Source of the DNA: an uncultured bacterium
GTDB lineage: Bacteria > Bacillota > Clostridia > Lachnospirales > Lachnospiraceae
Direction: 5' to 3'
Length of the DNA: 64,000 nucleotides
Assembly: GCA_947574055.1 (NCBI GenBank)
Contig: CANPIC010000008.1
Coordinates: 1 to 64,000, forward strand
Shown here: piece after piece, positions 63,414 to 64,000 of the stretch
How positions within the stretch are numbered: the first letter of the stretch is position 1
Layout: each line of letters begins with the position of its first letter
The notes under the pieces: model-generated
Seen by the model: the letters and a program-made list of their open reading frames with translations, nothing else
Told to the model about the DNA's origin: nothing
Databases searched by the model: none
Translations under genes and position numbers: made by a program

Positions 63414-64000
63414 ATGGAAAACAGACGGATTCCGGAGATCATACGAATCCTGTTACAGCAGCAAAACTATATTACCATCCGTGAAATCGCCGCACTTTTA
63501 CATGTCTCTAACAAAACAGTACGCAACGACCTGGAACCGGTGGCCGCCTGTCTGGAAGAATATCATCTGTTCCTGCACAAAAAGACCGGCACCGGCGTTC
63601 GAATCGAAGGAAAAGAAATGCATAAACTCAGTCTGCTGGAATCTGTCAGTCAGAAAATACAGCAGCCCTGCAGCTACTCCCCTCCGGCCCGGAAAGTATA
63701 TATCGGCCTGCGCCTGATCGCCTGTACGGAAAGCTGCCGGATCTATGAACTGGCTTCGGAACTTTATGTCAGCCGCGCCACCATTCATAAAGATATTTCT
63801 TCGCTTGCCCGGCGTTTTGAAAAATATCAAATACAAATCATCCGCAAAAACAACAGCGGGATCAGTCTTGCGGGAAAAGAACATAATCTGCGTGATCTGA
63901 TGTTTGATCTTATGACCGAAGACAACGGATATCGTGAGTTTCTCCGGATTGTCCGGGACCTTTCCTGTCCCTGCAGCGGCAATTTCCTTTTTGACGCACT
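63414..64000 (+). CDS. PRD/BglG-type transcription regulator, 5' part (runs off window)
   Basis: An open frame from ATG 63414 (AAGGAG 9 bases before) continues through the last base of the window, 195 codons. The N-terminus is HTH_11 plus Mga-like helix-turn-helix: RIPEIIRILLQQQNYITIREIAALLHVSNKTVRNDLE and ASELYVSRATIHKDISSLA. That is the N-terminal half of PTS-regulated activators, so PRDs and EIIA/EIIB domains are expected beyond the window. A TTGACA (63339-63344) upstream may be its -35. Divergent from the M20 dipeptidase and EIIBC genes it probably controls. Confidence 0.85.
   Translation, partial: MENRRIPEIIRILLQQQNYITIREIAALLHVSNKTVRNDLEPVAACLEEYHLFLHKKTGTGVRIEGKEMHKLSLLESVSQKIQQPCSYSPPARKVYIGLRLIACTESCRIYELASELYVSRATIHKDISSLARRFEKYQIQIIRKNNSGISLAGKEHNLRDLMFDLMTEDNGYREFLRIVRDLSCPCSGNFLFDA

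Overview
The window looks like chromosomal DNA of a strictly anaerobic, gut-dwelling, low-to-moderate GC Firmicute, most like the Lachnospiraceae. The grounds are: Gram-positive promoters (TTGACA-17-TATAAT type) and strong AGGAGG ribosome binding sites; an hrcA-grpE-dnaK-dnaJ operon behind a perfect CIRCE operator; a rubrerythrin for oxidative stress in anaerobes; a choloylglycine (bile salt) hydrolase; PRD-type PTS regulators; and families that I know mainly from Clostridia (DUF3048, DUF6465, DUF4230, DUF871/MupG). The genus cannot be fixed from the sequence alone. I saw no tRNA, rRNA, CRISPR array, prophage or intact insertion sequence.

Layout. 1-15.8 kb: a small alarmone synthetase; galE and a UDP-sugar pyrophosphorylase; a MoxR-type ATPase / VWA-like / leucine-rich-repeat operon; a DUF3048 protein; a cysteine-rich protein; a chemoreceptor; an AGCS amino-acid symporter; DUF4230; an AEC transporter; an ACT-domain protein; and an NYN/OST-HTH RNase-like protein. 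15.8-20.3 kb: a lone serine recombinase beside probable decayed coding sequence, a short GTG-start gene, and two unrecognised long genes. 20.3-25.5 kb: the heat-shock operon. 25.6-38.4 kb: housekeeping and accessory genes (a membrane protein with a basic tail, Na/Pi symporter, P-loop kinase, rubrerythrin, UppP, patatin, aminotransferase, HD-GYP, GNAT, cyclophilin). 38.6-47.6 kb: a second AGCS symporter with an apparent transcription attenuator, an MMPL exporter and its coiled-coil partner, a Ca-loop secreted protein, a bile salt hydrolase, a metallophosphoesterase, and two gene remnants.

47.6-60 kb is the most striking part. About thirteen minus-strand genes are packed head to tail: PRD regulator, RDD protein, Lac-family PTS IIA-IIB-IIC, a stand-alone GrdB-like N-domain, an M42 peptidase pseudoenzyme overlapping an active-looking M42 peptidase, a cytosolic glycosylasparaginase-type Ntn hydrolase, an M20 dipeptidase, a MupG-type 6-phosphomuramidase, CutC and YitT. 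This gene content suggests PTS uptake and intracellular breakdown of an amino-acid- or peptide-linked amino sugar (muropeptide or GlcNAc-Asn glycopeptide). That is inference. A second locus at 60-64 kb repeats the theme: an EIIBC permease, another M20 dipeptidase and a second PRD regulator that runs off the window end.

Many genes are separated by clear intrinsic terminators, several of them bidirectional between convergent genes. Start sites were chosen by ribosome binding sites, so they differ in places from the longest reading frame.
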